Origin: Symbiodinium natans
Taxonomy: Eukaryota; Sar; Dinophyceae; Suessiales; Symbiodiniaceae
Reading direction: 5' to 3'
DNA: 64,000 bases
Assembly (NCBI GenBank): GCA_905221605.1
Contig: CAJNDS010002588.1
Span: 261,001 to 325,000, forward strand
The notes beneath the pieces were generated by a model. The model made no database searches. It was not told the origin of the DNA and saw only the letters and a list, made by a program, of their open reading frames with translations. Positions 33,456 to 44,462 of this stretch are shown piece by piece. Each line of letters begins with the position of its first letter. Position 1 is the stretch's first letter. The position numbers were made by a program, and so were the translations under genes.

Positions 33456-36400
33456 TCATCTTCATCATCTCCATCATCTTCATCATCTTCATGATCTGCT
33501 TCATCTGCTTCATCCTTCATCTGTTTCTTATGTTTCATTGCTTCTTGGGGCCCAGGAGGGCCTGGTGCAGGAGCAACTTTGCCGGTCAAAACTTGCCGGG
33601 ATCCCCTTGGCACCCTGGAAAAGTGATGCAAATACCACACAAAACGGGAAAGGGTAGGAACAACTTTGTCGGTCAAAATTTGCCGGGATCCCCTTGGCAC
33701 CCTGGAAAAGTCCTGCAAATACCACACAGAACGGGAAAGGGTAGGAACAACTTTGCGGGTCAAAATTTGCCGGGATCCCCTTGGCACCCTGGAAAAGTCC
33801 TGCAAATACCACACAAAACGGGAAAGGGTAGGAACAACATTTGCCGGTCAAAATTTGCCGGGATTCCCTTGGCACCCCGGAAGAGTGATGCAAATACCAC
33901 ACAAAACGGGAACGGGTAGGAACAACTTTGCGGGTCAAAATTTGCCGGGATTCCCTTGGCACCCTAGAAAAGTCCTGCAAATACCACACAAAACGGGAAA
34001 GGGTAGGAACAACTTTGCCGGTCAAAATTTGCCGGGATTCCCTTGGCACCCTAGAAAAGTGATGCAAATACCACACAAAACGGGAAAGGGTAGGAAAAAC
34101 TTTGCCGGTCAAAATTTGCCGGGATCCCCTTGGCACTCGGGAAAAGTGATGCAAATGCCACACAAAACCGGAACGGGTAGGAACAACTTTGCGGGTCAAA
34201 ATTTGCCGGGACCCCCTTGGCACCCGGGAAAAGTGATGCAAATACCACACAAAACGGGAAAGGGTAGGAACAACTTTGCCGGTGAAAATTTGCCGGGATC
34301 CCCTTGGCACCCTGGAAAAGTGATGCAAATACCACACAAAACGGGAACGGGTAGGAACAACTTTGCCGGTCAAAATTTGCCGGGATTCCCTTGGCACCCT
34401 GGAAAAGTCCTGCAAATACCACACAAAACGGGAAAGGGTAGGAACAACTTTGCCGGTCAAAACTTGCCGGGATTCCCTTGGCACGCTAGAAAAGTGATGC
34501 AAATACCACACAAAACGGGAAAGGGTAGGAACAACTTTGCGGGTCAAAATTTGCCGGGATTCCCTTGGCACCCTGGAAAAGTCCTGCAAATACCACACAA
34601 AACGGGAAAGGGTAGGAACAACTTTGCCGGTCAAAATTTGCCGGGATCCCCTTGGCACTCGGGAAAAGTGATGCAAATAACACACAAAACGGGAACGGGT
34701 AGGAACAACTTTGCGAGTCAAAATTTGCCGGGACCCCCTTGGCACCCGGGAAAAGTGATGCAAATACCACACAAAACGGGAAAGGGTAGGAACAACTTTG
34801 CCGGTCAAAATTTGCCGGGATTCCCTTGGCACCCTTGAAAAGTGATGCAAATACCACACAAAACGGGAACGGGTAGGAACAACTTTGCCGGTCAAAATTT
34901 GCCGGGATTCCCTTGGCACCCTTGAAAAGTCCTGCAAATACCACACAAAACGGGAAAGGGTAGGAACAACTTTGCCGGTCAAAATTTGCCGGGATTCCCT
35001 TGGCACCCTGGAAAAGTCCTGCAAATACCACACAAAACGGGAAAGGGTAGGAACAACTTTGCGGGTCAACATTTGCCGGGATTCCCTTGGCACCCTGGAA
35101 AAGTGATGCAAATACCACACAAAACGGGAAAGGGTAGGAACAACTTTGCGGGTCAAAATTTGCCGGGATCCCCTTGGCACCATGGAAAAGTGATGCAAAT
35201 ACCACACAAAACGGGAACGGGTAGGAACAACATTTGCCGGTCAAAATTTGCCGGGCCTCCGGGCAAGATTTGGCCAAATCGAGCCGCGCATTTCTCATCG
35301 CATACGAAGGGCAGCCCGATTTGGCCAAATTTTGCCCGGAGGCTGCCCGGCAAAATTTGGCCAAATCGAGCCGCGCCTTTCTGGAGGCCCGAAATTATTT
35401 AAACTATCGCGGCTCGATTTGGCCAAATTTTGCCGGGCAGCCTGCGGGCAAAATTTGGCCAAATCGGGCTGCTCGTCGTACGCGATGAGAAATGCGCGGC
35501 TCGATTTGGCCAAATTTTGCCCGGCAGGGCCCCTGGACATTGAAATGAAATTGATTTTTTAAATTCCCCGATACTAAATCACGAGCCCGGGCCTCCCCCT
35601 CAATACTAAATTACGAGCCCGGGTCTCCTTTCTCTTCTCTTGTTCTCTTTTAAATCTCAAAGTCACACCAAAGGAAGCTTCTTTTCCTTATTGAATGAAA
35701 AAGAAAAAGAAGAAAAGAGATAGGTAAAGACACTGAAGAGCTCCACTGCCTATTGTTTCATTCCTTTCCTCTCTTTCTATGTGTTGTTGTCCTTGTCGTT
35801 TCAGAAAGCTAGCAAAATAAGGGCAAGGGGGCTTTAAATTATTAAAATTATTTAATTCCACCCTGGAATTAAATACTTTAAATAATTTAAATCCGAAAAG
35901 GGGGGGGGCCAAAAGTGCCCGGAGGCTGCCCGGCAAAATTTGGCCAAATCGAGCCGCGATAGTTTAAATAATTTCGGGCTTCCAGAAAGGCGCGGCTCGA
36001 TTTGGCCAAATTTTGCCGGGCAGCCTGCGGGCAAGATTTGGCCAAATCGAGCCGCGCATTTCTCATCGCATACGAAGGGCAGCCCGATTTGGCCAAATTT
36101 TGCCCGGAGGCTGCCCGGCAAAATTTGGCCAAATCGAGCCGCGCCTTTCTGGAGGCCCGAAATTATTTGAACTATCGCGGCTCGATTTGGCCAAATTTTG
36201 CCGGGCAGTCTGCGGGCAAAATTTGGCCAAATCGGGCTGCTCGTCGTACGCGATGAGAAATGCGCGGCTCGATTTAGCCAAATTTTGCCCGGCAAAATTT
36301 GGCCAAATCGGGCCCCTGGACATTGAAATGAAATTGATTTTTTAAATTCCCCGATACTAAATCACGAGGCCGGGCCTCCCCCTCAATACTAAATTACGAG

Positions 36401-38917
36401 CCCGGGTCTCCCTTCTCTTCTCTTGTTCTCTTTTAAATCTCAAATCACACCAAAGGAAGCTTCCTTTCCTTATTGAATGAAACAGAAAAAGAAGAAAAGA
36501 GATAGGTAAAGACACTGAAGAGCTCCACTGCCTATTGTTTCATTCCCTTTCCTCTCTTTCTATGTGTTGTTTTCCTTGTCGTTTCAGAAAGCTAGCAAAA
36601 TAAGGGCAAGGGGGCTTCCTGAAGAGGAGAGAGGGCACCTATTTTTTAATTATAGAGGGAGAAGCGAGAGACAAGGAAGGGACAGAAGATAGATAAAGAA
36701 GAGTGCTATCCGTCTCCTTGTTTCTTGTGTCTTCTCTTCTTTTCAGTTCATCGTATTCCTCTTTTCGGCCTGTCTCTTCTGCTCTTTTCCTTACCCTTCT
36801 CCTTTTCAAGTTCTTCCTTTTTCGTTTTTCTGTTTCGAAAAGAAAGAGGGAAGGGAGAGAGAAGGGAGAGAGGATAGATAAAGAAGAGTGCCATTTTCTT
36901 TGCGCCTTGTTTTGTCTCTCCATCTTCTTTGTTCATCTCTCTTTTCTATTCTTTTCTTGGCTCTTCCCATTAGAATTGTGTTCCGTTTATCTCTCCTCTC
37001 TCCTTCTCTTTCCCTTCTCTTCTCCTGTTCCCCTTTAAATGACAAAAACACGAGAAAGGAAGAACAAGAGAGGAATGGAGGCCCTTTTCCTGAATTCTCC
37101 TGTTGCAATGAATAAGGAAAAGAGCGTAGGAGATAAGGAAGGGAATTGTGGGCGATGGAACGGGTGTCCTTTTTGATAGTTTTCTGCATCTTCAAGGAAG
37201 AAAAAGGACACCCGCCCAAGAAGGAAAAGTAACATAAGAGATAGGGAGGAAATTGAAAAGCTCCTCTCTTTACCTAGTCATTTCCTGTCCTCTCTTCTTA
37301 TTTGTTGTTTTTCTTATTCGCTTCAAAAAGCAAAATAACAAAATAAGGGAAAGGCGATTTCCTGAAGAGGAAGAAGGGCGCCTACCTGTGAATAGCAAGG
37401 TTGATTTTTTCTAATTAGGGAGAGACTTGCCCCGCCTGAGCCTCCCTGGCCTGCTTGTTGTGGCCACATTCCGGTACAGTTGTGCTTCCAGAAAAATGGC
37501 ATCCTTGTTATCTCCTCTCACTTCCCTTTCCCTTCTCTCCTTCTGTTTCCTTCTGACTGATAAACCACAAGACAGGAACTTGTATGATAAGGCAGTGGAA
37601 GGGTAAGCAGAGGGTGACTCCTGGCGCGTGGACCGGTCCATACTTCATCATACCCCTCCTCTCGGCCTATCTCTTCTGTTCCTTTCCTTACCCTTCTCCT
37701 TCTCATAGTTCTTCCTTTTTGTTTTCTTATTTCGAAAAGAAAGATGGCAGGGAGAGATAAGGAAGAGAGGATAGATAAAGAGTGAGTGCCATCTTCTCTG
37801 CGCCTTGTTTTGTCTCTCCCTCTTCTCTATTCATCTCTCTTCTATTCTTTTCTTTGCTCTTCCCATTAACAATGCAATCCTTTTGTCTCTCCTCTCTCCT
37901 TCTCTCTCCCTTCTCTTCTCCTGTTCCCCTTTAAATGACAAAAACGCAAGAAAGGAAGAACAAGAGGGGAATGGAGGCCATGTTCCTTTCTTTTCCAATG
38001 GATGGGGAAAGTGAGCGGGGTTGGCTCCTTGTCCGTAGACCCTCCCCACGCTGCAGCAAATCCCTCCTCTCGCCCTATCGCCTCTGTTCTTTTCCTTGTT
38101 CCCAAACGGAAAAAGAAAATGGGTTCCTTTACATGTTCATTGTTCTTCCTTTTGTTTTTTATTTAAAAGGGAAAGATAAGAAAGAGAGGAAAGAAGAAAA
38201 CGAGCACCATCTTCTCTTTGCCTGATTTTGCACCTCCCTCTCCTGTCTTCATTTCTCTTCCATGATTTTCATTGCTCTTCCCATGAAAATTGTTTCCTTT
38301 TGATCTCTCCTCTCTCCTTTCTCTCTCCCTTCTCTTCTCTTGTTCTCTTTTGAATCTCAAAATCACACCAAAGGAAGCTTCTTTTCCTTATTGAATGAAA
38401 AAGAAAAAGAAGAAAAGAGATAGGTAAAGACACTGAAGAGCTCCACTGCCTATTGTTTCATTCCCTTTCCTCTCTTTCTATGTGTTGTTTTCCTTGTCGT
38501 TTCAGAAAGCTAGCAAAATAAGGGCAAGGGGGCTTCCTGAAGAGGAGAGAGGGCACCTATTTTTTAATTATAGAGGGAAAAGCGAGAGACAAGGAAGGGA
38601 CAGATGATAGATAAAGAAGAGTGCTATCCGTCTCCTTGTTTATTGTGTCTTCTCTTCTTTTCAGTGCCCCTCCAGAAAATTCAAATGGCCTCCTTGTTGT
38701 CTCTCCTCTCTCGCTTCTCTTGCCCTTCTCTCCTTCTGTTACCTTTTAACTAATATAACACAGGAAAGGAACTTGTATGATAAAGCAGTGGAAGGGTAAG
38801 CAGAGAGTGACTCCTTGCGCGTGGACCTTGCCCATACTTCATCATATCCCTCTTTTCGGCCTGTCTCTTCTGCTCTTTTCCTTACCCTTCTCCTTTTCAA
38901 GTTCTTCCTTTTTCGTT
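33456..38917. repeat. Second copy of 27887-33355 (87-bp array, GGCCAAAT blocks, biased modules)
   Basis: Landmarks recur at a near-constant offset of 5560-5569 bp: the 87-bp array at about 33570-35254, GGCCAAAT blocks at 35255-35540 and 35915-36320, and modules at 35664, 36446 and 38364. Scattered substitutions and small indels separate the copies (for example CACACAGAAC at 33723 against CACACAAAAC), so they are not identical. Confidence 0.95.
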
Positions 38918-39245
38918 TTTCTGTTTCGAAAAGAAAGAGGGAAGGGAGAGAGAAGGGAGAGAGGATAGATAAAGAAGAGTGCCATTTTCTTTGCGCCTTG
39001 TTTTGTCTCTCCATCTTCTTTGTTCATCTCTCTTTTCTATTCTTTTCTTGGCTCTTCCCATTAAAACTGTCTTCCTTTTATCTCTCCTCTCTCCTTCTCT
39101 TTCCCTTCTCTTCTCCTGTTCCCCTTTAAATGACAAAAACACAAGAAAGGAAGAACAAGAGGGGAATGGAGGCCCTTTTCCTGTATTCTCCTGTTGCAAT
39201 GAATACAGAAAAGAGCATAGGAGATAAGGAAGGGAATTGAGGAGC
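38918..39245. repeat. Biased repeat continuing past the end of the duplicated interval
   Basis: Sequence after 38917 has no counterpart in copy 1 because the gap starts there, but it matches 31270-31570 and 36830-37130. The modules therefore also form an internal higher-order repeat. Confidence 0.8.
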
Positions 39246-39724
39246 TCCTTTCGCTACTTTCTTATGCCCTTTCCTTTGTATCTACCACACAAAAACACCA
39301 CTCTCAGCTTCCAAGAATACTCTCGTGGAGACGCATTGGTTAGTCTAAAAACCCGAGTCTCAGCTTCCAAATAGACCCTATTTAAGCCACCCACGGGGGG
39401 GGGGGGTTGGGCATTTTGGAGCTCTGATGGCTTTGAGCAGGTTGCTTGCTTCAACACGTGCCCTTCTCACGCCTTCCACGTCACCGCACAATCATGCTCG
39501 GAGTTGGCGCGTCTTAGCACAGCTCCTTAGCTCACCCAAGCCCCAGGATGCCCTGGAGTGCCCCTGATTCCCTTTTTTGGGGGGTTTAGGTTCCCTATGA
39601 TGAACCCCTTTAAGCAAAAAAAGGGCACCCTTTGGAATCGCGGAATACTGGGCAACCTAGATCTAGTGCTGAGCTATGTGATGGGAGAATTATGTTGCCG
39701 CTCCAAGTCTGATTTCAGCTTCGT
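39246..39724. other. Right border of the satellite block and unique DNA
   Basis: Contains CTTCCAAATAGACCCTATTT at 39365-39384, then a G run at 39397-39408. Unique DNA follows, with a TTTAGGTTCCCTATGATGAAC word at 39586 related to repeats at 42199, 42241 and 52083. Confidence 0.6.
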
Positions 39725-39785
39725 AACCCTAAACCCCAAACCCTAAACCCTAAACCCTAAACCCTAAACCCTAAACCCTAAACCC
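39725..39785 (-). repeat. Interstitial telomere-like tract, CCCTAAA on the plus strand
   Basis: Eight CCCTAAA units. A TTTAGGG tract (39894-39948) lies 110 bp to the right, so the two point away from each other and flank a possible exon (about 39850-39890, open in frame with ATGATGGCGCGAGCC). Confidence 0.95.
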
Positions 39786-39960
39786 GACAAGTTATGGGGC
39801 TTTGTCCCTCGACCTGGGCCTCGAATGCTCAGCGCTTAGGCCCAGTGCAGCATGATGGCGCGAGCCTCAGTTTGCCAACAGGGGCCTCCTGAGTTAGGGT
39901 TTAGGGTTTAGGTTTTAGGGTTTAGGGTTTAGGGTTTGGTGTTTAGGTTCTGGTTTTGGG

Positions 39961-40188
39961 TTGAAGAAGGTTTCTAGCTTCCGGCCAGATGAAGGTTTAG
40001 AAGTGTTGATAGCTAATAACATTCACGATACAGCACAGCAACTACTTCTCGACATGGATAGTTTCAATGCGGTACGGTGCAGTGGAGTAGGAGTTGCAGC
40101 GAATGCGGCGTGGACGTATTTAAGGTACGGGGAGGTACTGCCTATTTCGTTTCTACATCAATGTTTGATGGTGGCGCTACATGCGTAA
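39961..40188 (+). CDS. Unidentified ORF with A/T-ending codon preference
   Basis: The reading frame (after TTTCTAG at 39973-39979 as a possible acceptor) runs through RPDEGLEVLIANNIHDTAQQ, DMDSFNAVRC and AAWTYLRYGEVLPI to TAA at 40186-40188. It is not low complexity and reads as a globular protein. Codons such as ATA, CTA, GTA and TTA are common, unlike the GC3-rich exon islands. No domain recognised. A second frame of similar style follows at 40273. Confidence 0.35.
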   Translation: MKKVSSFRPDEGLEVLIANNIHDTAQQLLLDMDSFNAVRCSGVGVAANAAWTYLRYGEVLPISFLHQCLMVALHA

Positions 40189-40272
40189 CATGCGTACATG
40201 AAACATTTTAATCAGGACTAATGGTAAGGTGTTCAACGAGCGGACATCAACAACCCCTGAAATGTTGTACCG

Positions 40273-40491
40273 GTGGCCGACATGAGTTTGAAATTACAAG
40301 CAAATAGAACAACCGACCCGAAAACAGGACCAATAGCACTGCAACTACATGACACCAACGAAATTGCATTAAATTGGCCCGCTGCTAATGATCTTTCCCA
40401 TAGTATAGAAATCTTAGCGCAGAAGCAGATTCACAGTAGGAGCATTCTCATGAGAGTGGCAGCCATAGGCAGCACACCAGAGTTAGCATGA
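40273..40491 (+). CDS. Unidentified ORF, possible continuation of the 40.0-kb frame
   Basis: 72 codons including MSLKLQANRTTDPKTG, ALQLHDTNEIALNWPA and HSIEILAQKQIHSR, ending TGA. Composition and codon style resemble 39961-40188, 85 bp upstream, so the two may be exons or fragments of one element or gene. No family recognised. Confidence 0.3.
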   Translation: MADMSLKLQANRTTDPKTGPIALQLHDTNEIALNWPAANDLSHSIEILAQKQIHSRSILMRVAAIGSTPELA

Positions 40492-40499
40492 AAGGATGA

Positions 40500-41091
40500 A
40501 AAGTCACCTCAATTGAAGGGAGTCTAAAAATTTAAAAGAGCTTCAACAGCACACCCGTTGAAGCGACATATGTTATGAAAGTAGCAAGAACGCATCTTTG
40601 AGGAGACATGTTCAATCCCAAACCGACGAAAACACGAAACCTACTCAGAACATCCTTTAAGACTAAGGACAACCTGGATCATTATCTTGTAGTTGAGTTT
40701 CCTGCAGGCAAGAACGCTAAGCCATCATGCGTGCAGCGTAAGGCATGAACGTGGCTAAAGCACACAGATGAGTTCAGAACTATGCAGTTGAAGAAGGCAT
40801 GCAATAAGCAGTCTGGAGAGAGGTAAGCGTTGGTGTCGGGGCAGTTCTTTGGAAATGCGTTCCAAGGAATGAAATCGGTTTCGTGGGAATGTGGAAATGA
40901 GTGAAAATATCGCAGTGGTCTCAAATCATGCAGAAACTTGAGAAGTACGAAGAAGGATACGAAACATGCAATGTGTGTAGAAAGGAGAAGGAGACACACC
41001 AACACAGAGACCAGGACGAATTTAGAGAGAGAGAGATGAGATGGTTAGAGAACATTCGGGTTTTCTGGTATTCTATTTGGGTATATACTAG
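40500..41091. other. Comparatively AT-rich unique DNA
   Basis: A 107-codon minus ORF (40682-41005) starts with a hydrophobic stretch, and a plus ORF lies at 40901-41104. Neither is recognisable. Confidence 0.35.
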
Positions 41092-41229
41092 GCCTTTAGG
41101 GTAGTATTTGAACCTACTATTGCGGGGGTGGTGGCCAAGGACCTCTGGATCTCAAGCTGGGCCTTTAGGGTAGTATTCGAACCTATGTTGGCTTGCCCTC
41201 TATAGATCTCAAGCACCAACGCTCACTTG
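41092..41229 (-). repeat. Tandem pair of 69-bp units with a tRNA T-arm-like motif
   Basis: Units 41092-41160 and 41161-41229 both start GGCCTTTAGGGTAGTATT and end in ATCTCAAGC-type text. On the minus strand they read GGTTCGAATAC or GGTTCAAATAC, close to the pol III box B consensus, and the second unit has TGAGCGTTGGTGC, a weak box A match about 35 nt upstream. This could be a tRNA-derived SINE fragment; the T-stem does not pair well, so it is not a functional tRNA. Confidence 0.5.
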
Positions 41230-41930
41230 GCCTTGGAAGGTGGCCACTGCAGCGGTGGTCATCCAAGTGAAGTGCAGCCTCGTGGCAGAGAGCGAGCTGA
41301 TGACCGAGCAGTTGATCGACAGGGTGGCCCCCCAACATGGTTTTGAAAGCCGCAAACCCCCTGAACTTCTGCTCGTTTTTCCCGCAAGCTTGGAACCTGC
41401 ACAAAGCGCTCCAAGCATTCTCCCTTCGGCTTGGCGGCCAGGATATTGCGACGAAGGTGGCCGTTCTGCTCATCTTGGCTTTGCGCTACGCTGCCTGCGC
41501 TGAAGTTCAGAGCCATTAAGGTTGTTTGACGCTGTTTGGGAGGGCGATCCCGACTCCATAGACCTTGTAGTCGAAACCGAGACTCTTTTTGGCACGTGCT
41601 CTCCCCCGCACAAGAACAGCACGTGCATTGCTGTGATGTTGGCGCTGAAGGAGCTTTTCATGGATTGAAGTTGTAGAGAGAACCCACCGAGGTTGCCTCC
41701 GCCATTCTCTTCTTGTCCGTGGCAGCGCTGATGGTATCAGTGGTCGGGGACCTACGGGGCTGCTGGCGCAACCATTGGCCCATGCGCCAGAGGGTTTCGA
41801 GGATGAAGGTCTCCATCTCACTTGAAGGTCGCTCTCTGCTTCGCGTTCGGAGGCAGTCAGGAAGATAGTCGAGGCATGAGGCTCCTTATGGAGCAATGAC
41901 ACCGTGAACCTTGACAATGCAGGCTCTTAC
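41230..41930. other. Anonymous overlapping ORFs
   Basis: Minus ORFs at 41183-41473, 41259-41516, 41470-41661 and 41516-41917 and a plus ORF at 41240-41503 overlap. The minus 133-codon frame is the most protein-like but matches nothing I know. Confidence 0.3.
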
Positions 41931-42186
41931 GGGTGGTGGGGGGTTGGGGGTGTGCCCCTCAACAATGCCCCTGGCAGGTTATGGTCACCTTTTTTGAGGT
42001 TCCTGTTACACCTTTCTCGACCCCCCAAGAAGGACCATAAGTGTCAGAGAGCCGAATGCATGCTTTCGGGGAGCCTCCCAACAAAGCTCACTGAAGCCAC
42101 AAAGCGAGAATCCTACCCAGAATCCCTGAAAGAACCTGGCGCAATCGCCTGAAAACCGTTCGGGGCGGGTTTGGGGAGAAAAAACC

Positions 42187-42258
42187 ATTAAAGACTGGGA
42201 CCTTAGGTTCCCCTATCAGCCCCTTAAACCCATTAAAGACTGGGACTTTAGGTTCCTT
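42187..42258. repeat. Direct repeat CCATTAAAGACTGGGAC..TTAGGTTCC, two copies
   Basis: Copies at about 42187 and 42230, 43 bp apart. The TTAGGTTCCC.TAT.A..CCCTTTAA part is shared with 39586 and 52083, so this is a small dispersed family. Confidence 0.75.
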
Positions 42259-42259
42259 T

Positions 42260-44462
42260 AAACAGCCCTTTAACCCGCCCTGTTTATTCCTAGGCTACTT
42301 TTGGGTCTAGAAGACTAGCTTGGGCCCCGACCTTGAGGCCTGGATGCAGCCCGTCCTCGGCTCCTGAGCAGTGAAGCAGACAGCCATGTACTGCACTACC
42401 CGATGCCTCGTGCAAACAGCTTTGAGCGAACAAAGGCGACCGAGGTGGCGGTTAAGACCCTAAATCCTAAACTCTAAGCCCTTTTTCCCTCAGCACGTAG
42501 GGGTGGTTTGTCCCAGGGTGCGACTCTTGCCACCCAACTGCGGAGCGTGGTTGAAAGAGCCCGGTTGGAGTAGGGCTCAGGGCTTAGGGCTTAGGGCTCA
42601 GGGCGTAGGGCTTGGGGCTTGGGCTTAGGGCTTACGAGTAGGTTTTCAGACAACTGGGTGGCTTCCTTGTTGTGCCGCTGGCTGAGTAGAGTTGAACCAC
42701 CACTTCCCCAACAGCAGGTGGCGCCTCAGAATGCCATCAAAATAGCCATTTTTTCAGGGTTTGGGTCAGACATAAGGTTCTTTCTTCCACCGTCCGCCGC
42801 AAGCCACCATCATCTGCATCGGTTCTTTACGCTTTGAAGCCACTAGGACCGAGCTTTAGCAAGCCGTGAACTGAAGGCCCCGAATCCGGTACCCTCAGCC
42901 ATGGGTTTAGGGTTTAGGGTCGTTTAGGGTTTAGGGTTTAGGGTGACCGGAAAGAGAGGTGCCAACATTTGTCTTCCGCAGGTCGTTCTGGAGCAGGAGC
43001 ATGGAATGAATACATGCACATGGGCGTAGCAAGCACGAAAGCTTTTCTTACAGAGCCCTTCATGAACCAAATGAGCCCACGCTTGGACTCGTGAACCCTA
43101 TTTCCCCGAAGAGAGAGGCCCAAGAGTCTAAAGTTCCACGAGAGACTAGCCTGAAGATTCATTTCCGAAAGACCTCCTGCCGGCCATGGCAGACCTCCCC
43201 ACGTCGGACCTTGAGGGAACCTGGGCAGTCTGTTTTTTCATCCTCAGACTTTTAGGGTTTAGGGTCTAGGGTTTAGGGCTTAGGGCTTAGGGTTTAATCA
43301 GGGTTTAGGGTTTAGGGCACTTTAGGGCACTTGTTTAGCACCCACAGGAGTCCGGATGCAAAAAAAGGCAGCGGTTTAGGCTTTGTAGGGCAGTCTACGG
43401 ACACCCCCCCCCCCCCAAAGCCCTGTACAAGCTCTAAACCCGCCCCGAAAGCCTTTCGCCTAGACCCCCACACCCTAATGAACCCTATAGCCCAAGTTTT
43501 ACACCCTTTGAGCCCTGTGTCATTGCGAACTGGAGCGAAGGAATAAAAGGGGCTTAAACATTTTGGGCTTTAGAGGGCTCCTAGGGCTTACGATTGTTTC
43601 ATTTAGGGTTTTCTGATGCAAGCACACACACGTCCTAGCTTTAGAAAGAGCTCTTTCCAGCATCCATTGGCAGCACTGGGTGGCATTGTTTGAGAAGTGA
43701 GAAGCAGGAAATGGTTGGTTTCGGAGAGCCGGGCGTTTATAAACCCTAATTCATGAAACCTCCTTAAACCCTAAGCCCTAAACCCTAAACCCTTGAAGGG
43801 TCGTAGTGTCGAAGCTGAGGGACGGATATGGATTATCCTGGGCCGAGCGGAAGCCTGCAAGATTCGATCCACTCCGTGATCCACTTCGAATCGGAGGACG
43901 TGCAGGGTTTTTAGGAAGTTGTGGCTTTACCCTTTGGTCAAAAGGCCGTTAGAGCACAGCTAGTGTTGACGACAAGTTTCCTTCTGACATGTGGCCCAAA
44001 TCTAGAACCACCCTTAAACCCTAAATCCTAAACCCTCAACCCTAAACCCTGAACCCTCACCTGAACCCTAGTCCCTAAACCCTCAACCCCAACCCTAAGT
44101 CTTGTTCCGATGTTCGGCTCTGGGCATCCTAGCAGCGGGTCGACATGTCCGCAGCTTGGCCCGAAACGGCACAGGGGTTTTGGACCACCCTAATACTCTA
44201 AGCCCTTGTTTGGGGTTCAGGGCTCAGGGTTTAGGACTCAATCCTCTATAGGAACTTAACAATGAACCTTCAGCCCTGAAAAAAGAAACCCTTCGGCCCT
44301 GAAAGCACTGCGCCCTGCAACCCACAATTTATGACCCTTTCAGCCCTTGAGCCCTTCCACCCCCCCCCCCCCCCCCACAAGCATGAACCCTTCAGCCCTT
44401 AACCCAGGGTTTTGGGTTTAGGGTTCAGGGTTTTGGGTTTTGGGTTTAGGGCCCCTGAAAAG
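42260..44462. other. Degenerate telomere-like tracts alternating with short islands
   Basis: TTTAGGG or TTAGGGC-type tracts lie at 42575-42632, 42903-42943, 43252-43318 and 44405-44452, and CCCTAAA types at 43756-43798 and 44014-44098. The islands between (42640-42890, 42950-43250, 43800-43990, 44100-44200) contain short open frames in several phases. I could not choose exons with confidence. Confidence 0.4.
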
